A stretch of DNA of 64,000 nt. It comes from JABWBH01 sp964526695 (lineage in GTDB: Bacteria > Planctomycetota > Phycisphaerae > UBA1845). Positions 56,768 to 64,000 of this stretch are shown in pieces (position 1 is the stretch's first letter; each line of letters opens with the position of its first letter). The notes under the pieces are model-generated. The model was not told where the DNA came from. It ran no database searches and saw only the letters and a program-made list of their open reading frames with translations. The position numbers and the translations under genes were made by a program. The stretch lies in the NCBI GenBank assembly GCA_964526695.1, contig CAZGJA010000035.1, positions 1 through 64,000 on the forward strand, in the 5' to 3' direction.

Positions 56768-58576
56768 TCAGAACGAGCCGCCGAACTGCACCGCGAGCAC
56801 GGCGAAGTCCGCCGCGTCCACGTCGCCGTCGCCGTCGAAGTCCGCGGGCTTGGCGCTGGAAGTCCGGCAGCCCGGCGGCCTGTCGGTCACGCCCGGTCCG
56901 CCGATGCAGCCGACGAAGAACTGATGATCGAGCAGGTCCACGTCGCCGTCGTCGTCGAGGTCGGCGATGGCGCGGGCCTCATAAGCGCCCATGTCCACGA
57001 TGCGCGAGCCGTACTCAGGGGCTGGGTTGCCCGTATCCGGCGAGGCCGGGTCGTCCACGAATCGCGGCTTGCCGTCCAGATCAAAGGGGACTCGCTCGCT
57101 GACATCGCCGTCGCCGTCCAGGTCGTGCCCATCCGAGGGCACGGTCGCAGCGTCCGCGGCGTCGATGCACGGCGAACCCTGGAGAAGCCGCAGGTCGTCA
57201 TCGACCGTGCCCGCGACGCCGTCGCCGCCGTCCGCGTCCGCGAACGTCGGCGGATCATCGATGTTGGCGTTAGCCTGGCCGCCGAACGGAATCTCGTCGT
57301 CGCCGGCGTCCTCGTCCTCGATGCAACTGAACTCAACGGATGCCTGACCGCCGCCGGCGATATGGATGGCGTCCGGTTCGGGGTCGCCGTCGTGACGATT
57401 CCCCCAGAAGATGCAGTTGGCGAATCCGGCCGTCCCGCTGCCGCCGAGAAGTTGCACCGCGCCGGCCTCCTGGGAAGCCGTGTTGCCCGCGAAGGTGCAG
57501 CCGGTGAACCGGGGTGTTGCGAGCGACTGGAAGAAGAACGTGGCCGCACCGCCGCGTTCCGAGCGGTTGCCGCTGAACAGGCAGTGGGTGACGGGCAGTG
57601 GCCCGAGGGTCCCGATGGAGATCGCGCCGCCGCGCGACCCCGAGGTGTTCCCGAAGAACGAGCAGCCGGTCATGCGAATGGGACGATCGGTCAGGATCGA
57701 GATCGCGCCGCCTTCCGCGACGATGGCGCGATTCGCGGTGAACACGCAGGAGACCAGGTCGCTTTCGACGGCGGGCTGGCCGAAGATGGCGCCGCCGTAA
57801 TGCTCCGCGACGTTGCGCTCAAACGTGCAATCGCGCGCCGTCAGGGCGTCGCGCTGGAGATCCACGCCTCCGCCGAACAACGCGGTGTTTTCAACCACAC
57901 GGCACGATTGCAGCCGCGGGCGTCCGGCGACGACCGCCATCGCCCCGCCCGACACCGCGGCATTGGCCTCGAATGTGCAGGATCGCAGCATCGGAGACGG
58001 GCTTTGTGTGTACAACCCGCCGCCGGCGTCATGCGGGAATGAACCGTTAGCGTTCCCCGCGCGAACGGTCAAACCATCGAGCACGAACGCTCCCGCCGCC
58101 GGGGCGCCCGTGATGACGTGGTAACTGTTGTCGCCGGCGTTTCCGATCACGCCGATGTCCCCGCTCAGCGTGGTTTCGAAGCGATCGACATCGCGCTCAT
58201 CGGGATTGCCTTCGCCGAAGCCTGCGTAGCCGCCGGCGATGGTCAACTCCACAGCGATCAGCAGGGTGGCCGATCGGCTGTTAGATCCGCCCGGAACGGC
58301 GCGGCTCTGGTCCGGGCGATAAGTTCCCTGGGCGATGCGAATCTCGTCCCCGGCGGTTGCCGCGGCGAGTGCATCCGTGGGGTAGTGAAAAGCGGTTTCC
58401 CACGCTTGCCCCGCACCATCCTGCGGAGACCGCGGATCCACGTGCAGAATGCTCTGAGCGCCGGCGGGCGTAAGACTCGCCACAAGCACGGCCGCCACGC
58501 AGCCGTGCAGCCGTCGCGGCGAGATGAAGCGCCCGGCGCCGCGCGCGGAACTGGCATGGCAGGAAGCGTGTCTCAA
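56768..58576 (-). CDS. exported right-handed beta-helix protein with dockerin-like C-terminus
   Basis: The 602-residue protein has a signal-like start (LHGCVAAVLVASLTPAGAQS). A right-handed parallel beta-helix follows with many repeated strands (LRSCTFEANAAVSGGAM, LQSCRVVENTALFGGGV, ARDCTFERNVAEHYGGAI, HCLFSGNRSERGGAA), each CxFxxNxAxxxGGA-like. The C-terminus has two Ca-binding dockerin-like units, DLDDDGDVDLLDHQFF and DFDGDGDVDAADFAV. The start is a TTG at 58576, supported by AAAGGAG at a good distance. Such proteins are frequent and large in this phylum, presumably surface-exposed and possibly polysaccharide-binding. It is convergent with a repeat element and divergent from the PpiC gene. 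Confidence 0.93.
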   Translation of the reverse strand: MRHASCHASSARGAGRFISPRRLHGCVAAVLVASLTPAGAQSILHVDPRSPQDGAGQAWETAFHYPTDALAAATAGDEIRIAQGTYRPDQSRAVPGGSNSRSATLLIAVELTIAGGYAGFGEGNPDERDVDRFETTLSGDIGVIGNAGDNSYHVITGAPAAGAFVLDGLTVRAGNANGSFPHDAGGGLYTQSPSPMLRSCTFEANAAVSGGAMAVVAGRPRLQSCRVVENTALFGGGVDLQRDALTARDCTFERNVAEHYGGAIFGQPAVESDLVSCVFTANRAIVAEGGAISILTDRPIRMTGCSFFGNTSGSRGGAISIGTLGPLPVTHCLFSGNRSERGGAATFFFQSLATPRFTGCTFAGNTASQEAGAVQLLGGSGTAGFANCIFWGNRHDGDPEPDAIHIAGGGQASVEFSCIEDEDAGDDEIPFGGQANANIDDPPTFADADGGDGVAGTVDDDLRLLQGSPCIDAADAATVPSDGHDLDGDGDVSERVPFDLDGKPRFVDDPASPDTGNPAPEYGSRIVDMGAYEARAIADLDDDGDVDLLDHQFFVGCIGGPGVTDRPPGCRTSSAKPADFDGDGDVDAADFAVLAVQFGGSF

Positions 58577-58692
58577 GGCAGTGCTCCTTTATTGGCCGGG
58601 AACCGGAACCCCTCCGCTCTTTGCAGCACAATGTCGCCGGAAGCGCGAGTAATTGCACACGGGGCCGGTTGGCACGGACTGGCGGTTGGGTG

Positions 58693-58862
58693 GCACGGTC
58701 TGGCGTACTCGCCTGACCGTGGCGAACGGGTGGCATGGCCTGGCGTACTCGCCTGGCCATCCTGCGGCGGCTGGCGCAGTCCGGCGTACTCGGCTGACCG
58801 TGAAGATTGCGGCAGGCCGAAAGCGCTCTCTCGCCTCACGGGTCCGCTGCTGCGGACCCGTG
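58693..58862. repeat. three GGCGTACTCGCC hairpins and one GGGTCCGC hairpin
   Basis: CACGGTCTGGCGTACTCGCCTGACCGTG (58694-58721), CATGGCCTGGCGTACTCGCCTGGCCAT (58734-58760) and GCAGTCCGGCGTACTCGGCTGACCGTG (58777-58803) are three units with a period of about 40. They are followed by CACGGGTCCGC-TGCT-GCGGACCCGTG (58837-58862). They lie between the divergent beta-helix and PpiC genes, where the 58577-59029 gap has no other gene. Confidence 0.75.
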
Positions 58863-59029
58863 CCACACGGCGCAAGCTCAGGCTCCCGGCGACTCAGCCA
58901 CACGGCTCGTGACCGCGCTGCATGGGTGCGTGTGGGTTGGCCGGATGGCGCTCTGTGCGCGATGCCTTGTTCCCAGTTACAATCCGCTGCGCGTGCATAG
59001 GGCGCAAGGCGCTACGAGGAGTGTTCAGC

Positions 59030-60262
59030 ATGGAGCCGGAGAGCTTGAACATGGGCGATAACTCGCGTTCGATTCGCTGTCTCGCAAGCCGCTTGGTGCT
59101 TGCCGTAGTGGCAGCCGCATGGCTCTCGATCGCCGGCTGCCAGGGCGCCGCGTCGAAGGCGAAACCTCAAACGACGGCCGAGCGTCGCGCGAGCCGTCCG
59201 ACGCCGACGATGCTGAGCGAATCCGACCCGACGGACACCGAGGCGCCGGTCAGCCGCCTGAAAGTCAACGGCGAAGTCGTCCTGGCCGAGGACGTGATCA
59301 AGCCGTTCACGGGCGAGCTGGTCGAGCAATCGAGGACGCTTTCCCCGGAGGCGTACCGGCGCGCCATTCACGACACCACCGTGCGCGCCGCGCAGCAGAA
59401 GATTTCCGAGATGCTGCTGTATCAGGCGGCCTCGGCGCGTCTCTCGGAGGACGACCAGAAGGGGCTGGACAAGGTCGTGGATGAGGAGACGCGCCGTCGC
59501 GTGACGGAGCTGGGCGGCGGCGTGCAGTGGCAATACGAGCAACTGCTGCGTCAGCAGGGCGTCACGCTCGACGAGGAGCGCGCCCGCCTGCGGCGTCAGA
59601 TCGTCATTCAGCGCCATCTCCACCTGCAGGTGTACCCGAAGATCCAATCGCCCACTCGGGACGAGCTGTGGGAGTTGTTCAACCGGTCCAAGGCCGATCT
59701 CGAGAAGCCCGAGCGGCGGCGCATGTCGCTGATCGAGGTGGACGTGCTCAAGCGGCTGCCCGAGGGCGTGACGGCGCCGACGCGGGAGCAGCAGGCTGCG
59801 GCGCGCGATGCGGCGATGGAGATCGTTCGCGCGGCGAAAGCGGAGCTGGATCGCGGAAGACCCTTCGCGGACGTGGCGCGCCAGTATTCGGAAGGGCTTC
59901 ATGCGGACGCGGGCGGCGACTGGGGCTGGGTGAGCCGCGACGCCTTGCGGGAGCGGTGGCAGAAGGCGGTGGCGGCGCTGTACGAACTTCCGGCCACGGG
60001 CGTCGGCGAGGTCGTGGAGACGCCCGCGGCGCTGTTTCTGGTGTCATGCACGGAGATCGAGCCGGCTTCGACGCCGGAGTTTCAGACGATTCAGCCGGAA
60101 CTGGTGGAGCGCTATCGCCGGGAGCGATCGGATGAGATGCTCAACGCGCTGCTCAAGGAGCTGCATCAGAAGGCGCGGATCGAGCCGGAACGGATCGACC
60201 TCTTCCTCACAGCCGTGGCGCTGGCGGCGCCGCCGTATGCCGGCGCGGAAGGTCGCCCGTGA
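59030..60262 (+). CDS. PpiC-type (parvulin) peptidyl-prolyl isomerase lipoprotein
   Basis: The 410-residue protein has a lipoprotein signal (ASRLVLAVVAAAWLSIAGCQG, lipobox IAGC). A helical SurA-like N-terminal part reads NGEVVLAEDVIKPFTGELVEQSRTLS. The parvulin domain is near residues 235-345: LDRGRPFADVARQYSEGLHADAGGDWGWVSRDAL, then VGEVVETPAALFLVSCTEI. The GGDWGWV segment is the conserved isomerase signature. It probably assists outer-membrane protein folding from the inner membrane. ATG 59030 follows AGGAG properly spaced. The C-terminal 25 residues are hydrophobic and may form an extra helix. Confidence 0.92.
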   Translation: MEPESLNMGDNSRSIRCLASRLVLAVVAAAWLSIAGCQGAASKAKPQTTAERRASRPTPTMLSESDPTDTEAPVSRLKVNGEVVLAEDVIKPFTGELVEQSRTLSPEAYRRAIHDTTVRAAQQKISEMLLYQAASARLSEDDQKGLDKVVDEETRRRVTELGGGVQWQYEQLLRQQGVTLDEERARLRRQIVIQRHLHLQVYPKIQSPTRDELWELFNRSKADLEKPERRRMSLIEVDVLKRLPEGVTAPTREQQAAARDAAMEIVRAAKAELDRGRPFADVARQYSEGLHADAGGDWGWVSRDALRERWQKAVAALYELPATGVGEVVETPAALFLVSCTEIEPASTPEFQTIQPELVERYRRERSDEMLNALLKELHQKARIEPERIDLFLTAVALAAPPYAGAEGRP

Positions 60263-60366
60263 TTGACCCGGGCGGATGTCGCGGGTTCAAGTGTGCGCGC
60301 GGGGGGCACGGGTCCGCAGCAGCGGACCTGTGCGGCGCGGGAATCAGCGATCGCGCTTCGTCCCGC

Positions 60367-60394
60367 CACGGCCTGGCGAGTACGCCAGACCGTG
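60367..60394. repeat. CACGGCCTGGCG-AGTA-CGCCAGACCGTG hairpin
   Basis: A 12-bp stem with one wobble and a 4-base loop, in reverse orientation relative to 15244-15271. It is followed by tandem GCACTCGCGCACCAT-like units (about 60402-60466). Confidence 0.75.
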
Positions 60395-60401
60395 CCACCC
60401 A

Positions 60402-60466
60402 CGCACCATGCACTCGCGCATATTGCACTCGCGCACCATGCACTCGCGCACGGTGCACTCATGCGC
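60402..60466 (+). repeat. tandem GCACxATGCACTCGCGCA repeats
   Basis: Four units of about 15 bp (GCACCATGCACTCGC, GCATATTGCACTCGC, GCACCATGCACTCGC, GCACGGTGCACTCAT) follow the hairpin. No coding potential. It sits in the 60263-60756 gap. Confidence 0.7.
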
Positions 60467-60613
60467 GAGGCGAGATGGCCCGGGCCCATCGCGGCGCCCG
60501 GTTCCGACGAGTTCTGACTTGCGGCCTTGCGCAGGGCGCGGTTAACATTCCACGGAGTTTGGACTTGACGTATGGCGTGAGAAACCACGCGAGAATCAGG
60601 GAGAGCCGGACAT

Positions 60614-60693
60614 CAGAGCCGCGCCCGTCAGGCAGCGGTCTTCCAGACCTTTGCCCAGAGCGGAAACACCGCTTCCTGACGGGCGCGGCTCTG
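60614..60693. repeat. near-perfect 25-bp inverted repeat of the GAGCCGCG family
   Basis: Left arm CAGAGCCGCGCCCGTCAGGCAGCGG (60614-60638) and right arm CCGCTTCCTGACGGGCGCGGCTCTG (60669-60693) pair with one mismatch around a 30-base centre. This is the cleanest copy of the family. It lies about 60 bases upstream of the small membrane protein gene. Confidence 0.85.
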
Positions 60694-60756
60694 AGAAGAT
60701 CCCGGAATTCGAAGCGGCTCCGCGTCGAAGCAGGGGTCCAACACCAGGAGTGAAAC

Positions 60757-60882
60757 ATGAACCTCGACATTGACGGGTTTCTGACGTCCACCGAGTTCCT
60801 CGCGCAACTGGCGGCCTTCGTGGCCGCGCTGGTGAACATCTTCTTCCAGTCCGCCTTCGGCGGCTTCCTGGGCGCGGGCTGA
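60757..60882 (+). CDS. 41-residue putative membrane peptide
   Basis: The ATG at 60757 follows CAGGAGTGAAAC, a good ribosome site, and the frame ends with TGA at 60880-60882. The product MNLDIDGFLTSTEFLAQLAA plus FVAALVNIFFQSAFGGFLGAG has an acidic start and one long hydrophobic stretch, fitting a single-span membrane peptide. The length and composition suggest a real but unrecognised small protein. It is flanked by repeats and lies upstream of the convergent dnaB gene. A family name cannot be given. Confidence 0.5.
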   Translation: MNLDIDGFLTSTEFLAQLAAFVAALVNIFFQSAFGGFLGAG

Positions 60883-61090
60883 GCGCGGAGCGCGTTCGGC
60901 GCTGGCGCACTACGGCTGAGAGGCTGACGGTTGGCCGGGCTGCGCCTTGGCGGTGTGCTGCTGTGTCGCTGCGAAGTGGACCGGCCGGTTGTCGCGCGAT
61001 GCGCCGCTGCCGCTGCCCATGCAGGAATGCAGAAGGGTCTGCCTCCTGCATGTCGCTTCATGGCCGGCTGCGACCGAGGTTAACCACCCC

Positions 61091-61259
61091 ACGGGTCCGT
61101 TGCTGCGGATCCGTGTCACCCGCCAAATTTGCTCGTTCCGCGTTTCCGCCTGAAGGACATTTCAAGAACCCTCTCCAATCTGGGGAGAGGCAGGGAGAGG
61201 GGCGACAACGCCGGGGATTTCGACCCTCCCCCGACCCCTCCCTTCCAGGGAGGGGAGTT
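61091..61259. repeat. GGGTCCGT-TGCT-GCGGATCC hairpin and CCTCCC/GGGAGG repeats
   Basis: CACGGGTCCGTTGCTGCGGATCCGTG (61091-61116) is a hairpin. It is followed by CCCTCTCC...GGGGAGAGG (61170-61190) and CCCTCCCCCGACCCCTCCCTTCCAGGGAGGGG (61223-61256). They sit just after the stop of dnaB, so they may act in its transcript end. The 60883-61272 gap holds no gene. Confidence 0.65.
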
Positions 61260-61272
61260 CCGCAACAGCTCC

Positions 61273-62691
61273 TCAGAACGGCGACGGCTCGCGGTAGCTT
61301 TCGGGCGACTCGCCGAAGCGCTTGCGGTTGTCGAAGCGCGTGTAGCGGTTGTGGTAGGTCAGCTCGACCGTGCCCACCGGACCGTTGCGCTGCTTGGCGA
61401 TGATGAGCTTGGCCATGCCTTTGAGCGACTCATCCTCCGGCTTGTAGTATTCCGGGCGGTGGATCAGCAGGACCACGTCGGCGTCCTGCTCGATGGCGCC
61501 GCTCTCGCGCAGGTCGCTCATGCGCGGCTCGTTGCCCTGCCGCTCCTCGGACTGGCGGTTGAGCTGCGCCATGACGATGATCGGGATGTTCAGCTCGCGC
61601 CCCAGCGCCTTGAGCCCGCGGCTGATGGTGGCCACTTCTGTCTGACGTGACTCGCTGCCCGGCGCGTGCATGAGCTGGAGGTAATCGACAAAGACGGCCT
61701 GCACCTGGTGCTGCATCGCCATGCGCCGCGCCTTGGAGCGCAGCTCGAGGATGGTCATGCCTGGCGTGTCGTCCACGTAAAGCGGCGCGTGCGAGAGCGA
61801 ATCGCAGGCTTCCAGAAGCTGGTGCAGCTCCTGCTCCGAGATCAGGCGGCGGCGCAGCTTGTGCGAGTCGAATCGCGTGTGGCTGCACAGCAGGCGCTGC
61901 GCCACCTGCTCGTTGCTCATTTCCATCGAGAAGAAGATCACGGGGATGTTGCGGCGGACGGCCATTTCCTCCGCCATGGTCAGCCCCAGCGCCGTTTTGC
62001 CCATCGAGGGTCGCCCGGCGACGATGACGAGGTCGCCCTGCTGGAACCCGCTGGTGTGCTCGTCGAGATCGGCGAAGCCGGTGGGCGTTCCGGTGAGCAG
62101 GCCTCCGTCGCGCAGCTCGATGCGCGACGCGAGCCGCGCGAGCATGTCGCCGATGGGCGCAGCGTGCGCGCTGACGCGGCGCTCGGTGACGCCGAAGAGG
62201 CGGCGCTCGGCGTCGTCGAGGATGTCCTTGGCTTCCTGCGAAGCGGAGTAGGCGTTGTCGGCGATCTCCTGCGTGCAGCGGATCAGGTCGCGCAACATGC
62301 CCTTGTCGCGGACGATGCGGGCGTAGTGCGGCGCGTTGGCGAGATCGGCGAAGCTGTCAGCGAGCTGCAGCAGGCTCTCGTGACCGCCCAGCTCCTCCAG
62401 CAGCCCGCGGCGGCGCAGATCCTCCGCCACGACCATCAGGTCGATCGGGAGGTTGCGGTCGTACAGGTCGATCAAAACCTCGAAAAGCTTCTGGTGCCGG
62501 GGGTGGTAGAACCAGCGGCTTTCGCTTTGCAGGATGACCTGCAAGACGTCGCCGACCGTCTCGCGGTTCATCAGCATCGCGCCGAGGCAGGCCATCTCCG
62601 CGTCAAGGTCCTGGGGCGGAAGACGATCCGCCCCGGACCCGCCGGGAAGTCGCGGCGCTGCCGGCGGACGCTCAGCCGTCGCTTGGCTCAT
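61273..62691 (-). CDS. dnaB: replicative DNA helicase
   Basis: The 472-residue protein is DnaB, which unwinds the replication fork. The N-terminal domain reads PPQDLDAEMACLGAMLMNRETVGDVLQ and SRWFYHPRHQKLFEVLIDLYDRNLPIDLM. The ATPase core has Walker A GRPSMGKTALG, then FSMEMSNEQVAQRLLCS, DYLQLMHAPGSESRQTEVATISRGLKALGRELNIPIIVMAQLNRQSEER and VLLIHRPEYY, as in family members. The gene overlaps the end of rplI by 20 bp, so it is translated with it. The order ssb-rplI-dnaB is standard in bacteria. Length is typical. Confidence 0.97.
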   Translation of the reverse strand: MSQATAERPPAAPRLPGGSGADRLPPQDLDAEMACLGAMLMNRETVGDVLQVILQSESRWFYHPRHQKLFEVLIDLYDRNLPIDLMVVAEDLRRRGLLEELGGHESLLQLADSFADLANAPHYARIVRDKGMLRDLIRCTQEIADNAYSASQEAKDILDDAERRLFGVTERRVSAHAAPIGDMLARLASRIELRDGGLLTGTPTGFADLDEHTSGFQQGDLVIVAGRPSMGKTALGLTMAEEMAVRRNIPVIFFSMEMSNEQVAQRLLCSHTRFDSHKLRRRLISEQELHQLLEACDSLSHAPLYVDDTPGMTILELRSKARRMAMQHQVQAVFVDYLQLMHAPGSESRQTEVATISRGLKALGRELNIPIIVMAQLNRQSEERQGNEPRMSDLRESGAIEQDADVVLLIHRPEYYKPEDESLKGMAKLIIAKQRNGPVGTVELTYHNRYTRFDNRKRFGESPESYREPSPF

Positions 62692-63196
62692 GGGCGGTCC
62701 CCTCCGTGGGTTGACCCTCCGGCTTGGCGGCTTCCTCCGTCTCGCCTTCCTTGCGCTCGCGCACCACCCACACCTTCACCTGCGCGGTGATGGTCGGCGA
62801 GAAGCGGATGTCCACGAGGGTCTTGTCCAGGTGCCGGATCGGCGCGGGCAGGCGCACATGCTCCGGACGGATGGGGTGCCCCTCCTCCGCCAGCGCGTGC
62901 GCGATCTCCTTGGGACCGACGGAGCCGTAGAGCACGCCTTCCTCGTTGGCCGCGGCGATGATGGTCACCTCGACGTCCGCGAGTTTCTCGGCGGCGCGCT
63001 GCATCTGCTCATGCGCGAGCTTGCGGCGCTGCTCAGCCGCGGCGCGTTCCTTGGTGAGGGCGCGCATGTTGCCTTTGTTGGGCTCCATCGCCAGACCCTG
63101 GGGGAAGAGGTAATTACGGGCGTAACCCGTGGTCACGTCCACCACGTCGCCCACGATGCCCAACGGTTCCACGTCTTTGCGAAGCAAAACTTTCAT
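62672..63196 (-). CDS. rplI: 50S ribosomal protein L9
   Basis: The 174-residue protein begins MKVLLRKDVEPLGIVGDVVDVTTGYARNYLFPQGLA, the L9 signature. A long connecting helix follows (KERAAAEQRRKLAHEQMQRAAEKLADVEV), then the C-terminal domain GVLYGSVGPKEIAHAL. It is longer than the usual L9 (about 148), with an acidic tail (EGETEEAAKPEGQPTEG). L9 sits near the L1 stalk and helps maintain the reading frame. Its ATG is 63196 and its stop overlaps dnaB. A gap of 198 bases separates it from ssb, with no rpsR. Confidence 0.97.
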   Translation of the reverse strand: MKVLLRKDVEPLGIVGDVVDVTTGYARNYLFPQGLAMEPNKGNMRALTKERAAAEQRRKLAHEQMQRAAEKLADVEVTIIAAANEEGVLYGSVGPKEIAHALAEEGHPIRPEHVRLPAPIRHLDKTLVDIRFSPTITAQVKVWVVRERKEGETEEAAKPEGQPTEGTAHEPSDG

Positions 63197-63250
63197 GATG
63201 CTCGATCCGTTCTTTCCTCGTTGATCTTAAGTCCGTGCTCTGCTGCTGCT

Positions 63251-63336
63251 GCCCGGCGACCCCCCGCCCTACACGGGTGGGGCCGGGGGAGGGTCTCACC
63301 CCCCCCTCCCTCCGGGAGGGGGCGGGGGGAGGGCCT
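63251..63336. repeat. CCCTCCC/GGGAGGG repeats between ssb and rplI
   Basis: CCCCCCGCCC, GGTGGGGCCGGGGGAGGG and CCCCCCCTCCCTCCGGGAGGGGGCGGGGGGAGGG fill most of the 63197-63394 gap, where rpsR would normally be. Same family as 4449-4482 and 61167-61259. Confidence 0.65.
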
Positions 63337-63394
63337 CAGCCCGTTCGTCAATTACGTTCTTCCCGAAGCTCCCTTGCTCGATCCCATCGCGCCG

Positions 63395-63937
63395 TTAGAA
63401 CGGCGGTTCCTCACCCGGCGCTCCCATGGCCGGCGCGTCTTCGTACGGCGGCTCTTCCATCGGCGCGCCGCCGTAATTGGCGTTGGCCGCAGCGGGAGCG
63501 GGCTGCCGGTAACCTCCGCCGCGCTGCGGAGCCGGCGCGCCGCGGGGCGCTGCCGTCTGCGCTCTCGGCGCTGATGCCGCATCTCCCTGGTTCCCGCCGC
63601 CCGCGCCGCCGGTTCCGAGGAACGTGAAGTTCTCCACGAGAACCCGATACTTGGATTTCTTTTCGCCCTCGGGGCTTGTCCACTGCTCGAACTTCAGCTT
63701 GCCCTCGACGAGAACCGATCTGCCCTTGGCCATGTACTGGCAGAACACCTCGGCGCCCTTGCCGAACAGCTTGCAGTCGACGAAACAAACGTCCTCGCGC
63801 TGGTTGCCTTCCTTATCTTTCCATCGCTCATTCGTGGCGATGCCGAACTCGCACACCGGCGTTTGGCTCGGCAGATAGCTGAGCTGCGGGTCGCGCGTCA
63901 GGTTCCCCACCAGGATGATCCGGTTGTAGCTGGCCAT
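63395..63937 (-). CDS. ssb: single-stranded DNA-binding protein
   Basis: This 180-residue protein starts MASYNRIILVGNLTRDPQLSY, the SSB OB-fold signature, with FGIATNERWKDKEGNQREDVCFVDCKLFGKGAEVFCQYMAKGRSVLVEGKLKFEQW and KYRVLVENFTFLG following. The Gly/Pro/Ala-rich linker ends with an acidic tip EEPPF, the partner-binding tail (DDIPF in E. coli). It protects single-stranded DNA at the fork and recruits repair and replication proteins. AAGGAG lies just before ATG 63937. The window ends shortly upstream, where rpsF may be. Confidence 0.97.
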   Translation of the reverse strand: MASYNRIILVGNLTRDPQLSYLPSQTPVCEFGIATNERWKDKEGNQREDVCFVDCKLFGKGAEVFCQYMAKGRSVLVEGKLKFEQWTSPEGEKKSKYRVLVENFTFLGTGGAGGGNQGDAASAPRAQTAAPRGAPAPQRGGGYRQPAPAAANANYGGAPMEEPPYEDAPAMGAPGEEPPF

Positions 63938-64000
63938 TGATCGGCTCCTTGCGGAAGTTGAAGGCGTTGGAGCGACGCTTCGTCGCGCTTGCTCCGGGAC

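Noticed and set aside
1..64000. Prophage, integrase or transposase-bearing island
   Set aside because: No phage structural gene, integrase, or transposase was seen; repeat elements appear non-autonomous.

Overview
The window is high-GC bacterial DNA and almost certainly comes from a planctomycete (Planctomycetota, perhaps Phycisphaerae or a relative). The evidence is a beta-helix protein ending in two dockerin-like DxDxDGDVD blocks, a small membrane protein with a CxxCGYNLTG...CPxCG zinc ribbon, a prepilin-like protein with a C-terminal VDGHV motif, a TPR protein carrying two RNA polymerase alpha-CTD modules, and many lipoproteins and glycosyltransferases. LptF/LptG-type permeases and a heptose-type kinase/nucleotidyltransferase indicate an outer membrane with lipopolysaccharide. 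No prophage, CRISPR, integrase or transposase gene was seen. This is chromosomal DNA with short genes-per-operon and unusually repeat-rich intergenic spaces.

Layout. 1-4.4 kb: end of an upstream gene, a lipoprotein, an M28 peptidase, and a convergent PhoD-type phosphatase. 4.4-8 kb: hairpin array, a tiny exported protein, a glycosyltransferase-TPR fusion and tRNA-Ser(GGA). 8.7-12.5 kb: orphan sugar-type ABC ATPase, membrane glycosyltransferase, zinc-ribbon membrane protein. 12.7-15 kb: SpoIID-like protein and the TPR/alpha-CTD protein. 15.6-18.2 kb: P1B metal ATPase and HU, convergent around a strong hairpin. 18.8-28 kb: a seven-gene minus-strand surface-polysaccharide cluster (two methyltransferases, O-antigen ligase/polymerase, CapK-like ligase, DUF362 protein, GT4, a hypothetical deacetylase-like protein). 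28.7-33.2 kb: a Tat-exported sugar isomerase-like protein, then an ECF sigma / zinc-finger anti-sigma / CpxP-like sensor / prepilin / Gly-Pro-tail cluster. 33.6-38.1 kb: lipoprotein, aldo/keto reductase, SPFH plus ribbon-helix-helix pair, GNAT, and a 39-residue gene with its own promoter and terminator. 38.4-47.5 kb: BNR propeller coupled to a GT4, phosphoesterase, TPR protein, exported duplicated-domain protein, membrane GT, histone-H1-like-tailed protein. 47.7-56.1 kb: MazG-like protein, two LptF/G permeases, domain-swapped HldE-like enzyme, MoaD/ThiS, membrane GT. 56.8-64 kb: beta-helix/dockerin-like protein, PpiC lipoprotein, tiny membrane protein, and dnaB-rplI-ssb.

How the genes relate. 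Much of the window serves the cell envelope: polysaccharide synthesis and ligation, LPS transport (LptF/G) and heptose activation, periplasmic folding (PpiC), and envelope stress sensing (ECF/anti-sigma/CpxP-like). The replication/translation block at the right end is the classic ssb-rplI-dnaB neighbourhood, but with rpsR missing between ssb and rplI.

The most striking non-coding feature is the density of intergenic inverted repeats. About a dozen hairpin families recur at scattered sites, often between convergent genes, and one MITE-like element (49385-49513) supplies the stop codon of an LptF-type gene. The best candidates for undescribed biology are the promoter-ORF-terminator micro-gene at 37839-38080, the TPR/double alpha-CTD protein, and the sigma/anti-sigma/CpxP-like cluster. 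Start codons are chosen by eye from Shine-Dalgarno-like sequence and family length, so several are uncertain.
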